Shown: positions 9,457-19,544 of the stretch, in pieces
How the letters are laid out: the number at the start of each line of letters is the position of its first letter
How positions within the stretch are numbered: the first letter of the stretch is position 1
Assembly: GCF_030272615.1 (NCBI RefSeq)
Contig: NC_081412.1
Coordinates: 477,533,657-477,556,656, forward strand
Reading direction: 5' to 3'
From: Cryptomeria japonica
Lineage: Eukaryota > Streptophyta > Pinopsida > Cupressales > Cupressaceae
Length of the DNA stretch: 23,000 nt
The notes under the pieces: generated by a model
Told to the model about the DNA's origin: nothing
Databases searched by the model: none
Seen by the model: only the letters and a program-made list of their open reading frames with translations
Translations under genes and position numbers: made by a program

Positions 9457-12400
9457 TCATGCATAAGCTAGTCTCATGAAGATATCATTAAAGTTCTTCT
9501 TCACCTATGATATGGAATTTGTCCATGTCTTTAGCACGTTCTCAGTGTACTCTATTGTAGACATAAGTTGTGTATGGAATTCTTCCATCGAATCTAGTGT
9601 ATAGGTTTTTGGAGTTGCTAAGATAGTTTCTGCATTTGAGTAGGCTCTTTGTAGTATGTCCACTTGTGATGTGAGTAGACTCTTGAGTTCCTCTAGAGAC
9701 CGAAGTCTCTTTGCCTTCTCATGATCATAAGTATCCAACTTGTTGTGAAAATCATCTACAGATTTGCTAAAAGCAAATATAGAGTCCTAAAGTGGGACAT
9801 ATGCATTGCATATCCTTTCTAGCTCTTGCTTTGTTTTTGTTTGTCTTTTTGTGATATCAAAATAACAGAATGAAACATTAGAGGTAGAAGCAAGATATTT
9901 TCCTCCTATTTCAATAGCTTTTCCCAATAAAGCTTTATTATGTGACAGAGCCATTTTACCAGTATCAATGTCCTTTGCAAGTTTCTCCCCATACTTCTTC
10001 TTGTGACTTTTCTCAGCATAGGTTTGTGCTGCTTCTTCAAGTAACTTGATTTGATTAGATGTGTCAGCAACCAACTGACCAAGTTTTCTAATAGGGGATG
10101 TCAGATGTGTTGTAGAAGTTTCTGGCAGTAGACTAGATAGAAATACCTACTGCATTCTGAATTGTTTTAGCTTTGACCCTTTTCTCTTTAAGTCTCTTCT
10201 TATGTGCTCTAGATTGCATAACATTTGCAACCTTCATCATTTCAGATGCATTCATGTTGTCAACATTGATAGGCCCTGAAATGCCTAATGAATCATCATC
10301 ATCCTCATCAGTTTGCGGTGTGACTAATGGCTTTTCCGGTTCAAAGGATGTAACCTTAATGATTGCTTTCTCTAGATTTTTCTTTGTTTCCTTTTCAGAA
10401 GTCTATGTGACAACATTTTTCTCATATTCCTTCTGAGTATCTTGTAAGACCGATGGGGATTGGGGTTTCTCAGGTTGATCTTTGGTTGGTGGAATATCCA
10501 CTCCTTGTTGAGTTGTCGGTTCCTCAACTAAAGTAACATGTATATCAGTGATTTCAGGAGGCTCCATATTTGGTGTAGTGTTGTCTCCAAATAGATCAGC
10601 TGTATCCTAAACATCATCAAAAACATGAATAATGGTGTCATCCTTGATAGGATAGACCTCATCAGCTTGTACAATCTCTTCTTCATCCATTTCTAGGCGA
10701 TTGACAACATCTTCCTCATTCTTAGAGGATTGGATGAGCTCTTCCATCTACATGCTATTTGATGCATCTCAGTCTCAATAATTGCCCTCTTTCCACTAAG
10801 TAGCTTCAATCTCCTTTCTTTGAAAGCAAATTGAATTTTTTATTGATCAAGTAAAGCACTTATTTCATCCTTAGACAAATTGAGAAAATATTGTACAAAT
10901 ATCTCATCGATAATTTAATTTTCCAATTTTATAGCTTCCTCCCATTTATTTAACAAAATAGTGTACAAATAATTTGAGATATCTTTTTCAAGATCATGTG
11001 GATATCTATTGTAATGACACAAATGAGCGATTACCTATTGAATGATTTGCTTCTTCTCATCTTCAGTGAAGGAATCAAAATGTTCTTTGACATTGTCAAA
11101 TCTGTTCCTCCCTAATGTCTTCATTGTTCTTTCAAAATGGGTATCAGGCTTGAAAGTTGAGATATCAATAGGCACAATTGCCTTTGGCACTTCCTTTACT
11201 GACTTTTCTACTCTATCGATAGCTTTCATCTTCTTAGCTTCTTCTTCAATATCAGTACCCTCAGATTCTTCTTGGAGAATAAGTTTTTGACTTCTCTTCT
11301 TTGATACATTATCCTTCTTTGTATAGACTTTAGGTGTCTATTCCTTTTTGGTTTGGATACTCCAATTCACCCTTGTATTCTTCATTATCAGAGGTGCTTT
11401 GTCAGTTTTCTTTTTCTTTCTTTTCCCACTTGTGGTAAGAGCAATACTAGTTTTGGCTTGAGAATCCTCGACTACCATAATATCTAGTTTTGCCTTCTTT
11501 TTATCTTTAGGAGATGCTAATAGGTTATTAGCATAACCAACCAGTAAGTCATGGTTTACCTCATAACCCATATCTTCCATTTCTTCTTTTCTTGGCTCAA
11601 TTGCTTGCATCAAACAAAATTTATCAGTGGTAACTGTGAAAACAATGTATTTTACAAAATGTCTTACCACATCTTCAGGAAATCTCATTCTCATGCTCAT
11701 CTTCTTATGAAACTCATTGAAATACTTATTCATAGCAGCAGGAAAAGTATTCTTTTCAACCTTGATGTTGTTCTTGATTTGTTCAGATACCGATAGGTCC
11801 TTTGACCATTCAATATCACCTATTCCTGATAGCAAATTTTGAAAATAAAAGAATAACTCAACCAATAGTTGTCCATACTTGAACTTTAGATTGTTGTCCT
11901 TCTTGATAGATTGTAGATTTAGAAACAATTGTCTCCTAATAGCCTCACAAAGATCATAATCTGCATTTTCAGCTATCATCCTATAAGCTGTGTGTATTGT
12001 TGTTGTTGGAACATTATTTAGTCTACTGGAGAAAAATACCTGGTAGCCTATAACCATAGCTACCAGTTTCACCATTGGGTCCTTGATATTGTTAACAGAA
12101 AAAGCACGTTTGTCAGATGTTGAACCGGTTAGAGAGTATACCATCTCTTTTGAAATTTTTCTCAACTCAAGTACTTCCCCAATTGAATAGTAACTAGTTA
12201 CAGCCTAAATGGCTTCCTTGGTAATTGTGTGAGTTCTCTCTATGTACATGTTCTCAGCATGAACCTGACTCAAAACAATTCTAATATGCTCTTCCTCAAA
12301 ATCTTCTAGAAAAAATGCGGCATTGTGAAAACCTTTCTCGAAAACCCTAACATACTGTGTTTGAATCTTTCCATTCTCATCATAGAGGGATTTTAGCTGA

Positions 12401-12588
12401 GTGTAAAGATACAGTGATCCTAGATCCTCAATCTTACAATCAATATAACTCGACAAATATCCTTTTACTAAAACTCCACTAGGAACTTGTGATAATGCAT
12501 TATACGACACAATTTGTTCCGCCGCTACAACTTCCATTGGCTTAGATGTAATCATTAACCTTTCTATAGACTTTGAAGACGATGCCAT
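9457..12588 (-). pseudogene. Second frame of the - strand element, about 1,040 codons, unknown family
   Basis: The start is taken as the ATG at 12586-12588 (MASSSKS...), about 65 bases inside the LTR-like block edge. The same frame holds 12588 to about 10750, with stops at 12205, 11338 and 11035 and at least two more near 10919 and 10845. It shifts by one base near 10750, shifts back near 10130, and then runs to TAG 9505 and TGA 9457. The N-terminal 400 residues look globular; a basic patch GKRKKKKTDK (about 11405-11430) could be a nuclear signal. Acidic, Pro/Thr-rich sequence follows (about 10740-10300), then a basic patch and a helical C-terminus (RLRSLEELKSLLTSQVDILQ). I see no protease, DDE, YVDD or RNase H motif and do not recognise the family. 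It occupies the place where pol normally sits. Confidence 0.75.
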
Positions 12589-12652
12589 TTCAGATGAACA
12601 AGACTCAAAGTAGGATTTTTAAAGAAATACCTTATTTTACATTGATGAATAA

Positions 12653-13990
12653 TGATGAACAACAGATACCCCAACAGGTACTGAGAGGGGGGTGAATCAG
12701 TATAGATAAAAACTCTCAATGACTTATCTAGATAAAGCAATATCAACTGGTTATCACCATTACTGAACTTAACCATGACAACATCAGTCTAACACAGTAA
12801 GACACCAGACACCATAAATTGATAAGTCTAAAACATCAAATATGATCAATGTACAACATCAACTTTCACCCATAACCATATGCATATGGTACGCTAGTAA
12901 TACCATAACCTATTAACTTTGCATGCATGACCTTTCAACCAAATACTTTATAAACATCACATAAAAAATGCATAACACATAACACATAGTTTTTTCACTT
13001 GGAAACCCAAATGGGAAAAACCATGGTGGGAATGAATACCCACAAGATTGTTTTGAACTCTTTTGAAGCTCACCCTATTAGGAGCCTAGTCCGGTTAAAG
13101 ACTTTACAATAAGGTTCTATTAGGAACCGGTCCTGTTAGAGATCACCTGGTTAAGAGATGGCTATATACCCTGTTAAAGGTTGAAACCCTGTTAAAGGTT
13201 ACCTCGCTAGAGGATTTAAAGAGCTCAATGGTCTTGAGTCACCTGGTTACAGGTTTTACAATAAGCCTGTTAAAGCGACCCGGTAAAGGGATTTTCCAAC
13301 TGTTGCAATGGTTAAAAGACAACAGGTAAAACTATGATCTAATAATAGCACTACATGCCAAGGCAGATCCTTTTCTTATCCTCTACTCTGCAATCACACT
13401 CTACAGTTTCCCTCTTTACTAGTTTGGCAAGTATCAAGTATCTCTTCACTCGGATACACACACAATATTTGCCAACAACTTTTCAATACAAACATCATCG
13501 ACCTTATAGGTACCAAAAAGGTTGGTGGCATAAACCCTAAACCCTAAACATCTTAGGTTTACCACACAGGCGGTCTCATCCTGACCGTCCAAACATATTG
13601 CATAGAGTATTTACAATTTCAAACAGATCACAAGTCAATCTACATTGTTCATTCATCGTCGCTCATGGGAATTTGTAACCCATCACATTTTCTTCTTATG
13701 CCACTAAGAAGAATAATCATTCCTGAGGTAGACTTCAAACGTGGTCGATCTTGTCATGCCTCAATCCTTTATGCTCTCAAAGATGATGTGGCACCTCAAT
13801 CACAAAGTATCATCAATTCATCACACAAGCTAGATCAACAAGCCAATAACCATAGAGCTGAGACTACCAACTGGTAATCACACTTAGTGAAACCCCGACA
13901 CTAGTTCACTGAATCTCCTCATTCCTCTTCATACCGGTTCACTTGAACTTATTGACATCAATGACAACATACATTATCATCATATCAACA
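12653..13990 (-). repeat. LTR-like block, diverged relative of the flanking LTRs
   Basis: Its + strand start TGATGAAC...CTGAGAGGGGGGTGAATCA parallels the LTR start TGATGGAC...CTGAGAGAGGGGGGGTGAATCA. Further matches run in the same order: GGAAACCCAAATGGGAAAAACCA, CCTGTTA.AGG words, TTAAAAGACAACAGG against TTAGAAAACAACGGG, and CATCAATGACAACATA near the right end. It is therefore an LTR of a related family in the same orientation. The right edge could instead be 14142 (GCCAACA). I find no target-site duplication and no clear primer-binding site beside it. It is either a solo LTR nested between the two frames or a recombination scar. Confidence 0.6.
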
Positions 13991-14425
13991 TACCGGTTCA
14001 TCATAAGCCAATGATATCCAACATACACACGCTGCCTCATTTACCGGTTGAATGCCCAAGTGCATACCAGTTTGATCTTCTGCAACCTTCAAATCAGCTT
14101 GATTACAAATCACAATGCAACATTGACAATTATCAGCCAACAAACTCTTCTAGACTCTGCAAGCGCTCAAAAGTCTTTTCTCGAATATGTTAGGGTAAAA
14201 ATAACAAAGTAAAAACCCTCTTTTATCATTTTTACCTACTGCATTAAATCCTCACCTGTTAGGGTTACAAACCCTAATTTCATCGCTCAAGGAGAAAATC
14301 GGTTGATAACATATTGACAAAAAGTTATCAAAATTTTATGCTTCAAAATTCTCTTATCGCTCATTCATCTCAAGGGGTCCGGAGGTGGATTTACTATTAA
14401 GCTCCCCTCAGCCATATTAAAAGGC
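13991..14425 (-). other. Non-coding stretch between LTR-like block and gag-like frame
   Basis: No coding frame is supported. It contains AT-rich sequence, CCCTAA-type words (about 14212-14276) and, just past the gag-like stop, a purine-rich run on the - strand (GGCTGAGGGGAGCT, about 14400-14413). The run resembles a polypurine tract but no LTR start follows it directly. Confidence 0.45.
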
Positions 14426-15763
14426 TTAATTCACTGGTGTAGGGTTCTCTTCACTGGGTGAAGGAACATTAATTTCTTCTCCAGGTGATTCATCACTCTT
14501 CTTCTTCCATATCTGACTCATTTCCTCTCTGGTTTCTTCAATATTAACTTTCTGCTTTCCTTTCCGATCCTTAGAAGAATTGACTAGTTTGATATTTTTG
14601 GATCTATAGAATTTTGCTAAGTGCCCTGGTTTGTCACAGTGATAGCAGGCCATACCAGATGATTTCCAAGGTCCTGCATTTCCTCTCCCAGTTCTTCTTC
14701 TATAGTTCATAGCCACATGACCAAAGTTATTATAGATGGTGCAAATGACATTTGTTACCTTTTCCATCTCAAATGGACTAAACTGATTGTCGTAGGGTCT
14801 TTGCCAGTTCATGTTGACCCGGTTGTCAAAATTCCTCATCCAGTTGCCATTGGGTCCTGGATTCATATGTGGTACAGGATTATTTGCTCCATATCTGCAC
14901 TCAACATATCTATGTCCATACATTCTGCATGTGAAGTAATGACCTTCAAATTTCTTGGACACATACCTAGCATTAGTATTGTAGCTTGCATTTATGTTAG
15001 GTTTGTCTTTACAAACATTTGCAGTGTGACTAGGTTTATGGCAAACAAAGCAAACAGGTTTAAAGACCTTCTTACCAGTAGGCTTCTTGATCTTAGGAGC
15101 AGATTTGTTCTTAAGAGTGTTGCTCTTGGTACTAGAGGATTCACCTTTCTCCGATGTATGAAAACCAAGTCCAGAGGTATCACCTTTCATCCTTTGTGAT
15201 TGAATTTGTTCTTAACGCAAGGTAGAACTCTTGTTGAACTTTTCTAGTTTCTCATTTGCTTCAGTAAGCTATTTGGTGAGATATTCATTATGCTTTGACA
15301 GGTTCTCTCTTAGAGATGATGCTAATTCAAGATCTAGCTATAACTTCTCTTTCTCTTATCTTTAAGCATTCAAATGCTCATGCAAGGTAGCATTTTCTCG
15401 CTTGATCTTGGCAATCTCATGATCTCTTTCCATGATAAGATCTTCAACAACTCTTCTAGCTTCTAGTTCCTGACTCGTGCGAATAGTAAGACTTTCCAAC
15501 TCTCTCCTCAAATTTAGCTTTTCTCCATTTAAGTTTTCAACTTCCTCTAATAAAGCATCAATATTGGCCTCATCTGAAGAACTATTATCAGATATCTTTA
15601 ACAGTTGTTTAGTTATCTCTCTCCTTTTGACTTGTGAAGCTTTCAATTTGACCCTAATCATTTCAAGCTCATTTCTGCTAGCTTCTAGCTCTCTAGCCAT
15701 CTCAAAGTAGCTCATTATCCTCATGGTGGTTTCAAGGCTCCCTTCTAAGTGATTAAGCTTCAA
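14426..15763 (-). pseudogene. gag: Gag-like protein: coiled coil plus four CCHC-type zinc knuckles, broken
   Basis: The first Met (15761-15763) lies 9 bases past the primer-binding site. One frame of about 446 codons runs to the TAA at 14426, interrupted by about six in-frame stops between 15364 and 15190. The N-terminal third is charged and heptad-like (coiled coil). The C-terminal part has an intact knuckle, CFVCHKPSHTANVC (residues 47-60 counted from the Met at 15188-15190), and three more with the same spacing that have Tyr for one or two Cys: HYFTCRMYGHRYVEC, ICTIYNNFGHVAMNY and CYHCDKPGHLAKFY. CCHC knuckles bind nucleic acid in retroelement Gag. No capsid part precedes the coiled coil, so this is a shortened Gag or only its C-terminal part. 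Confidence 0.75.
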
Positions 15764-15771
15764 AGAAGTTA

Positions 15772-15784
15772 GGCTCTAATACCA
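15772..15784 (-). promoter_or_regulatory. Primer-binding site, initiator tRNA-Met type
   Basis: The - strand reads TGGTATTAGAGCC, two bases after the LTR end CCATCA. It differs at one base from the plant iMet site TGGTATCAGAGC. This primes minus-strand synthesis and proves that the right LTR is the 5' LTR. Confidence 0.9.
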
Positions 15785-15786
15785 AT

Positions 15787-16908
15787 TGATGGACTTGAAA
15801 AGCACTGAGAGCGGGGGTGAATTAGTGACACCAAAAATAAAACTACTTCAAACACTAACCGATAGATGAACTTAACAAGACTTTTAAACACAATGCATGC
15901 AATCCAAAATGATATAACAACATCCACAATAAGTAAAACATCCACCATAACACAAGTGTTTGTACATGGAAAACCCAAATAGGTAAAAACCATGGTGAGA
16001 TGAAACTCACAAGTTAACTATCTGCAGTAATAGATAACTAACCGGTTAAGGTCTACAAAGTGCTCTGCTAGGAGCGAATCTTGTTAGAGATCCCAAAGCT
16101 TGATTAGAAGCTTATATCCTGTGAAAGGTAGTACCTTGTTAGGAGTAACCTCGGTGAAGGATTTTTGAATCCAAACTAATGGATCACCCTGTTAGAGGAT
16201 TTGAACATTGAAGCTTGTTGGAGCTTACCCAGTTAGGGGATTTGAATTTTGCTGTGATTGTTAGAAAACAATAGGATTGGTTTGATCTATCTAAGTAGCA
16301 CAATACTTGCTTGATCCGATCCTTCTAAACATATTCAACACTGCTCTTCTGCATACTCTGCAACTTAACTCTTTTGTTTTTGCACACAACATATCACTTT
16401 TACTCATATGAAATAATTTATTGTGATGTCAATATATAGACATTTAGATTTCATGTCGACCTCAAGAAATCATAACACAATTATCTAGGTGCAGTGTATC
16501 TGGTCAAGTGATCATAACTCATCACAAAAATACCGCCAAAAATTGTCGGTGGGATAACTCATCATGATTTGTGATAACTCATCACACAAACAACGAATAC
16601 CGGTTGGAACAATCAATACTAGTTGGAGTTAAATGTATGAATCGTTATCCTTGAATCTCCTGATATAATCTCCTCTTGATCTTCATGTTGATGCCGATTA
16701 ATGTGTATCCACTGGTTGTCTTATATGCATATACCGGTTGTCACAAAGTACCGGTTAGAGATAAACCTCTTAGTATAACTTCTAGCATATCGGTTGTAGT
16801 ATAAACAACTTGAAGTTATACCGGTAAACAATATAAACATATATGTGTGTATGTGTTTCATCAATGACAACATATGATAAATTCATTACAATCATCATCA
16901 AGCCAACA
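15787..16908 (-). repeat. 5' LTR of the - strand element (right copy)
   Basis: It aligns with 8061-9185 from TGATGGACTTGA to CCAACA on the + strand. Differences are mostly transitions plus a few short indels (for example two fewer bases in the G-run near 15812). The primer-binding site adjoins it on the left, and the GTGGA target duplication on the right. Confidence 0.95.
16431..16440 (-). promoter_or_regulatory. TATA box, 5' LTR
   Basis: The - strand reads TCTATATATT, identical to the site in the other LTR. As the 5' LTR copy, this would drive the element's transcript leftward, starting near 16400. Confidence 0.55.
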
Positions 16909-16913
16909 GTGGA
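16909..16913. repeat. Target-site duplication GTGGA, right copy
   Basis: It directly follows the LTR end CCAACA and is identical to 8056-8060. Confidence 0.95.
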
Positions 16914-17037
16914 TGCCTTGACAGCCCTTGGCCTTCAAGTTGAAGAACAAAGGTGTTGGCAAAGAAAAGACACCCTCCCTAATAATGTCTAGATACTCCT
17001 ACAACGAGAGTGCCTATCTGTGGAGCCTAATGGGTAG
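16909..17037 (+). pseudogene. LINE RNase H end, continuation beyond the insertion
   Basis: Without the insert, the frame reads across the junction as VVDALTALGLQ, the usual ending of the RNase H domain (GN.VADALA). It meets a TAG at 16990-16992, and the same frame then runs to a TAG at 17035-17037, which may be the original end. It belongs with 6691-8060. Confidence 0.85.
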
Positions 17038-17362
17038 GTTTCATCTTTTGGGGTGTTGACTTTTGTAGCTTCTATTATCCTGGGTAGGGGGCTACAAGTT
17101 TGAATGGGGATGGTAGAAAAATTTGAATTTTAAAAAAAGTGGGTTTTGGATGAAATCGTATAGGCTAAGGTAGACTCTTAAGTGGTGAGGGTACCATCAA
17201 ACTCACCTTGGAAATTCTCATGCATTGATGTGGACTGGGACCCAACTTTTGTGTGTCACGTATTTTATGGTGTAACATTATGATGTGCTAGCATCATTAC
17301 AATGAACTGTGTGGAAACTAGAGCAATGATGACAAATTAGTTCCCTTAGGGAAAAAATACCT
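17038..17362. other. Gap with no gene; probable LINE 3' untranslated sequence
   Basis: There is an A-run near 17131-17137 but no clear poly(A) end or target duplication. The transition from LINE to the next frame is not visible as a sharp junction. Confidence 0.4.
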
Positions 17363-19060
17363 ATGGATCTCGATTTAGCTATCACTTCACAAGACATGTT
17401 GTGTTATTGGCATGAACAAGGGATTAACGAGAGATATGGACACATTTATGATTATGAAAGCCTATTCAAAACTTGCCTTCACATTTATTATGGGAATTCT
17501 GAAAAAACACTCATTATTCCTCTTGTGTTTCTTTGATTTATATGCAAGAATCTCTTTCTACTAGTAGAAAGGGAGACGACCTTGTACGCACAGAGCCAAA
17601 TGAGGCATAAAAGTTCAAAAATGTTGAAATTTTGTGGCAAATTTGTAGGGAAGGGGGAGTGGATGGTTATCTCGAACAAATACAAGGGTTTGATGAAGAA
17701 TTGTTGATATAGTTTTCTACTTCTTAGGTGAACAAGAAGGTCACTATGGGTGGCATCTCATTCGAGGTTAGTAAGGAAGTGATCGAATAGGTAGCTAGCC
17801 TCTCCATGGAAGGCATGAAGTTGAAGATGATGAGCCATGTTGCAAGCAGTGAAAGTGAATTGATTTAATCATGGGAAGGGATCCCCTGTGAAGTTGCAAG
17901 GCAGTTATGCAAGAGAAGAGCTCCCAGATCACTAGAAAATTGTAATGTTTAATGATAATGAAATATTTCACTCTCAAAGGTCATCGTAAAGTCTAATATT
18001 TTTACCATATGTCGCTCACAAACCATGACACCATTTCTTTCCCTTTCTACCTATTCCACTCTTTGGAGCACTATGTTAAGGAAGCCCTTGACCCAAAAAA
18101 AATGAGACAAAAAGTTGGTGCCCTTGCACCAAGGTCTGATTTATAGGCTTTATTCATTCCTTCTTTCCCTTTGTCCATTGAGAAACATTGTTGTTATGGG
18201 GGCCCCTCCCACAAGTGCTTCCTCCTTGCTAATTGGCGCACCCTGGACCTAGACCAAGCACTACATTGCCCATTCAAAGGTTGCATTTATGGTCTCCCCT
18301 AGAACCCCTTCTACATCTATGGTTATAACAAAAATTGAGAAGCCCAAAATCAAAAAGGCCTTGAGTAACAAAAAGAAGGAAGATTTTGAGCCACAAAAAG
18401 ATTACAATTGTTGATGAGTCAAGCAAGGAGGAAGATCAAGGGAGGGAAATTAGTCGGAATGAAGGCAGGTGATGGTTGCACAAACTTGCCTCCCATGAGT
18501 CTAAGAGGGGCAAGAGGTTAAAATTGGTGGATTATGGCTCTGAGGAGGAGGAAGGGGAGAAGGACAAAGATTATGAAGAAAAAGGGGATGGTGGGAATAC
18601 TAATGGTGGTGAGGAGCATCTGGACAAGGACCCTAATAATTTGGACGAGAACCCTAAAAATTTGGATGACAACCTAGAAAATTTAGTCAAGAATAGCTCA
18701 TCTGAGTAGGGTGACCTGAATAGGGATAAAAAATGAAGAGGTGGCCATGAAAGAAGATGTGAGGATGAACGCTACAAACAAGAGTTTGGGGATGTTAGAA
18801 GGATAAGAAAGAGATGGGAGATATGGGGGAGGAGTTGCATAGACTTAAGGACAAACTCATCAAACTGGAATTGAAGATGGCTAGTATTTACAAATTCAGC
18901 CTCAGAGTCATGCATAGGTTGACTAGTTCTCTTTGTTTAATGGAGAAAAAGGTTCTTGGTGACACAACAGATGAAGAAGACACTCACAGGAAACTATTTA
19001 AGTTCCTTATCAAGGATTGGAACAACACCCTACTGCAAGTGGGCCAGGGTATTACAAAAT
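17363..19060 (+). pseudogene. Decayed frame of unknown family, probably from a repeat element
   Basis: The first ATG at 17363 opens MDLDLAITSQDMLCYW. The reading then moves through frame 2 (to about 17690), frame 1 (NKKVTMGGISFEVSKEVIE, about 17731-17790) and frame 0 (MKYFTLKG at 17958; FPFYL and SLEHYV near 18033-18077), with stops throughout. Later parts are a Lys-rich stretch (about 18330-18400), a strongly acidic stretch in the open frame 18476-18709 (GSEEEEGEKDKDYEEKGDGG, then Asn/Leu/Asp repeats such as NPKNLDDNLENL) and a helical part at 18814-19050 (ELHRLKDKLIKLELKM). Globular, then charged linker, then helix recalls the second frame of the - strand element, though I see no residue-level match. 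I recall similar uncharacterised proteins in conifer repeats, unverified. Confidence 0.5.
18598..18699 (+). repeat. Acidic Asn/Leu/Asp repeat in the decayed frame
   Basis: The codons give DPNNLDENPKNLDDNLENLV, three copies of a heptad-like N.LD.NP unit. The DNA shows the matching words AATTTGGA and AACCCTAA. It lies in the charged linker of the decayed frame. Confidence 0.5.
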
Positions 19061-19431
19061 TATCAATGTCTCGTTGTTTAGGGTTCATTCTTTTTGTTAT
19101 TTTCATTTACAATAGCTTGAATCCTTTGATAAACTATATAGGTTACTATGGTAGGTTTCTTTATTAGTTGATGCTTTGGACTTTGGTTTCTTTCCGATAG
19201 GTTATGGTTTGTTGTTGAACTGTTGTGATTTTCCTGATTACTGGTGTGTTGTAATTTTGGACACCTTAAGGTTGTGGTTGTTATAGGGACAACACCCTTG
19301 TTATGTTGCTAATAATATCAAAAACAATAAAATATACATCATATTACCTTCACTTATAACAAAATTGTATCACATGTTTAAATGTTTTAGTTTGAATATG
19401 AATGTCTTTATAAATGTAGCATGCCTATAAT
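19061..19431. other. Gap with no gene
   Basis: I see only T-rich then A-rich sequence, plus the first copy of a 43-bp repeat (19322-19364). It may be the untranslated tail of the preceding decayed element. Confidence 0.4.
19322..19364. repeat. 43-bp direct repeat, copy 1
   Basis: It matches 20174-20216 at 42 of 43 positions (C for G at the 16th base). It starts AAACAATAAAATATA and ends CACTTATAACAAAA. The two copies lie 852 bp apart and enclose the SINE. Confidence 0.8.
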
Positions 19432-19447
19432 AAAAGTTAGAGATGAA
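19432..19447. repeat. SINE target-site duplication, left copy
   Basis: AAAAGTTAGAGATGAA, identical to 19727-19742. The length and the A-rich start are typical of LINE-mediated insertion. Confidence 0.9.
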
Positions 19448-19461
19448 TGTCCAAGGGGTTG

Positions 19462-19515
19462 TGTTCTATTGGTTAAAGCATTGAGTTCTCATTGTGGAGA
19501 TCAAAGTTCAAATCC
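19462..19515 (+). promoter_or_regulatory. RNA polymerase III A and B boxes of the SINE
   Basis: The A-box-like element is at 19462-19475, weakly matching the consensus; the B box at 19505-19515 matches 9 of 11 bases of GGTTCGAATCC. GGTTAAAGC follows the A box, as in many tRNA-derived SINEs. Confidence 0.75.
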
Positions 19516-19544
19516 CAAAGGAACATCTAATATGGAATTCAAAG

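Larger units (their letters stand above)
8061..16908 (-). mobile_element. Complete non-autonomous LTR retrotransposon, 8.85 kb, no pol seen
   Basis: Two direct LTRs (8061-9185 and 15787-16908), a 5-bp duplication GTGGA on both sides, a primer-binding site beside the right LTR and a polypurine tract beside the left LTR show that the element reads on the - strand, right to left. The LTRs begin TGTTGG and end CCATCA on that strand. Inside are a gag-like frame, an LTR-like block and a long frame of unknown family; I find no protease, integrase, reverse transcriptase or RNase H motif. By eye, the LTR ends nearest the interior frames' start differ at about 6-7% over roughly 340 bases, so it is not young. 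It probably depends on enzymes of another element, like LARD-type elements, but has more coding sequence than those. Confidence 0.92.

Noticed and set aside
10173-11796. Several + strand open frames (10173-10436, 11042-11290, 11551-11796)
   Set aside because: All overlap the long - strand frame in antisense and have Ser/Phe/Leu-rich shadow composition.
13533-13552. CCCTAAACCCTAAAC, telomere-like repeat
   Set aside because: Only about two units; too short to be an interstitial telomere array and likely chance in the LTR-like block.
13355-14193. + strand open frames in the LTR-like block
   Set aside because: Short, no motif, inside LTR-like sequence.
14717-15199. Open + strand frame of 160 codons
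   Set aside because: It is the antisense shadow of the gag-like frame with its zinc knuckles.
17488-17977. - strand open frames 17488-17685 and 17795-17977
   Set aside because: Antisense to the decayed + strand frame; no motif.
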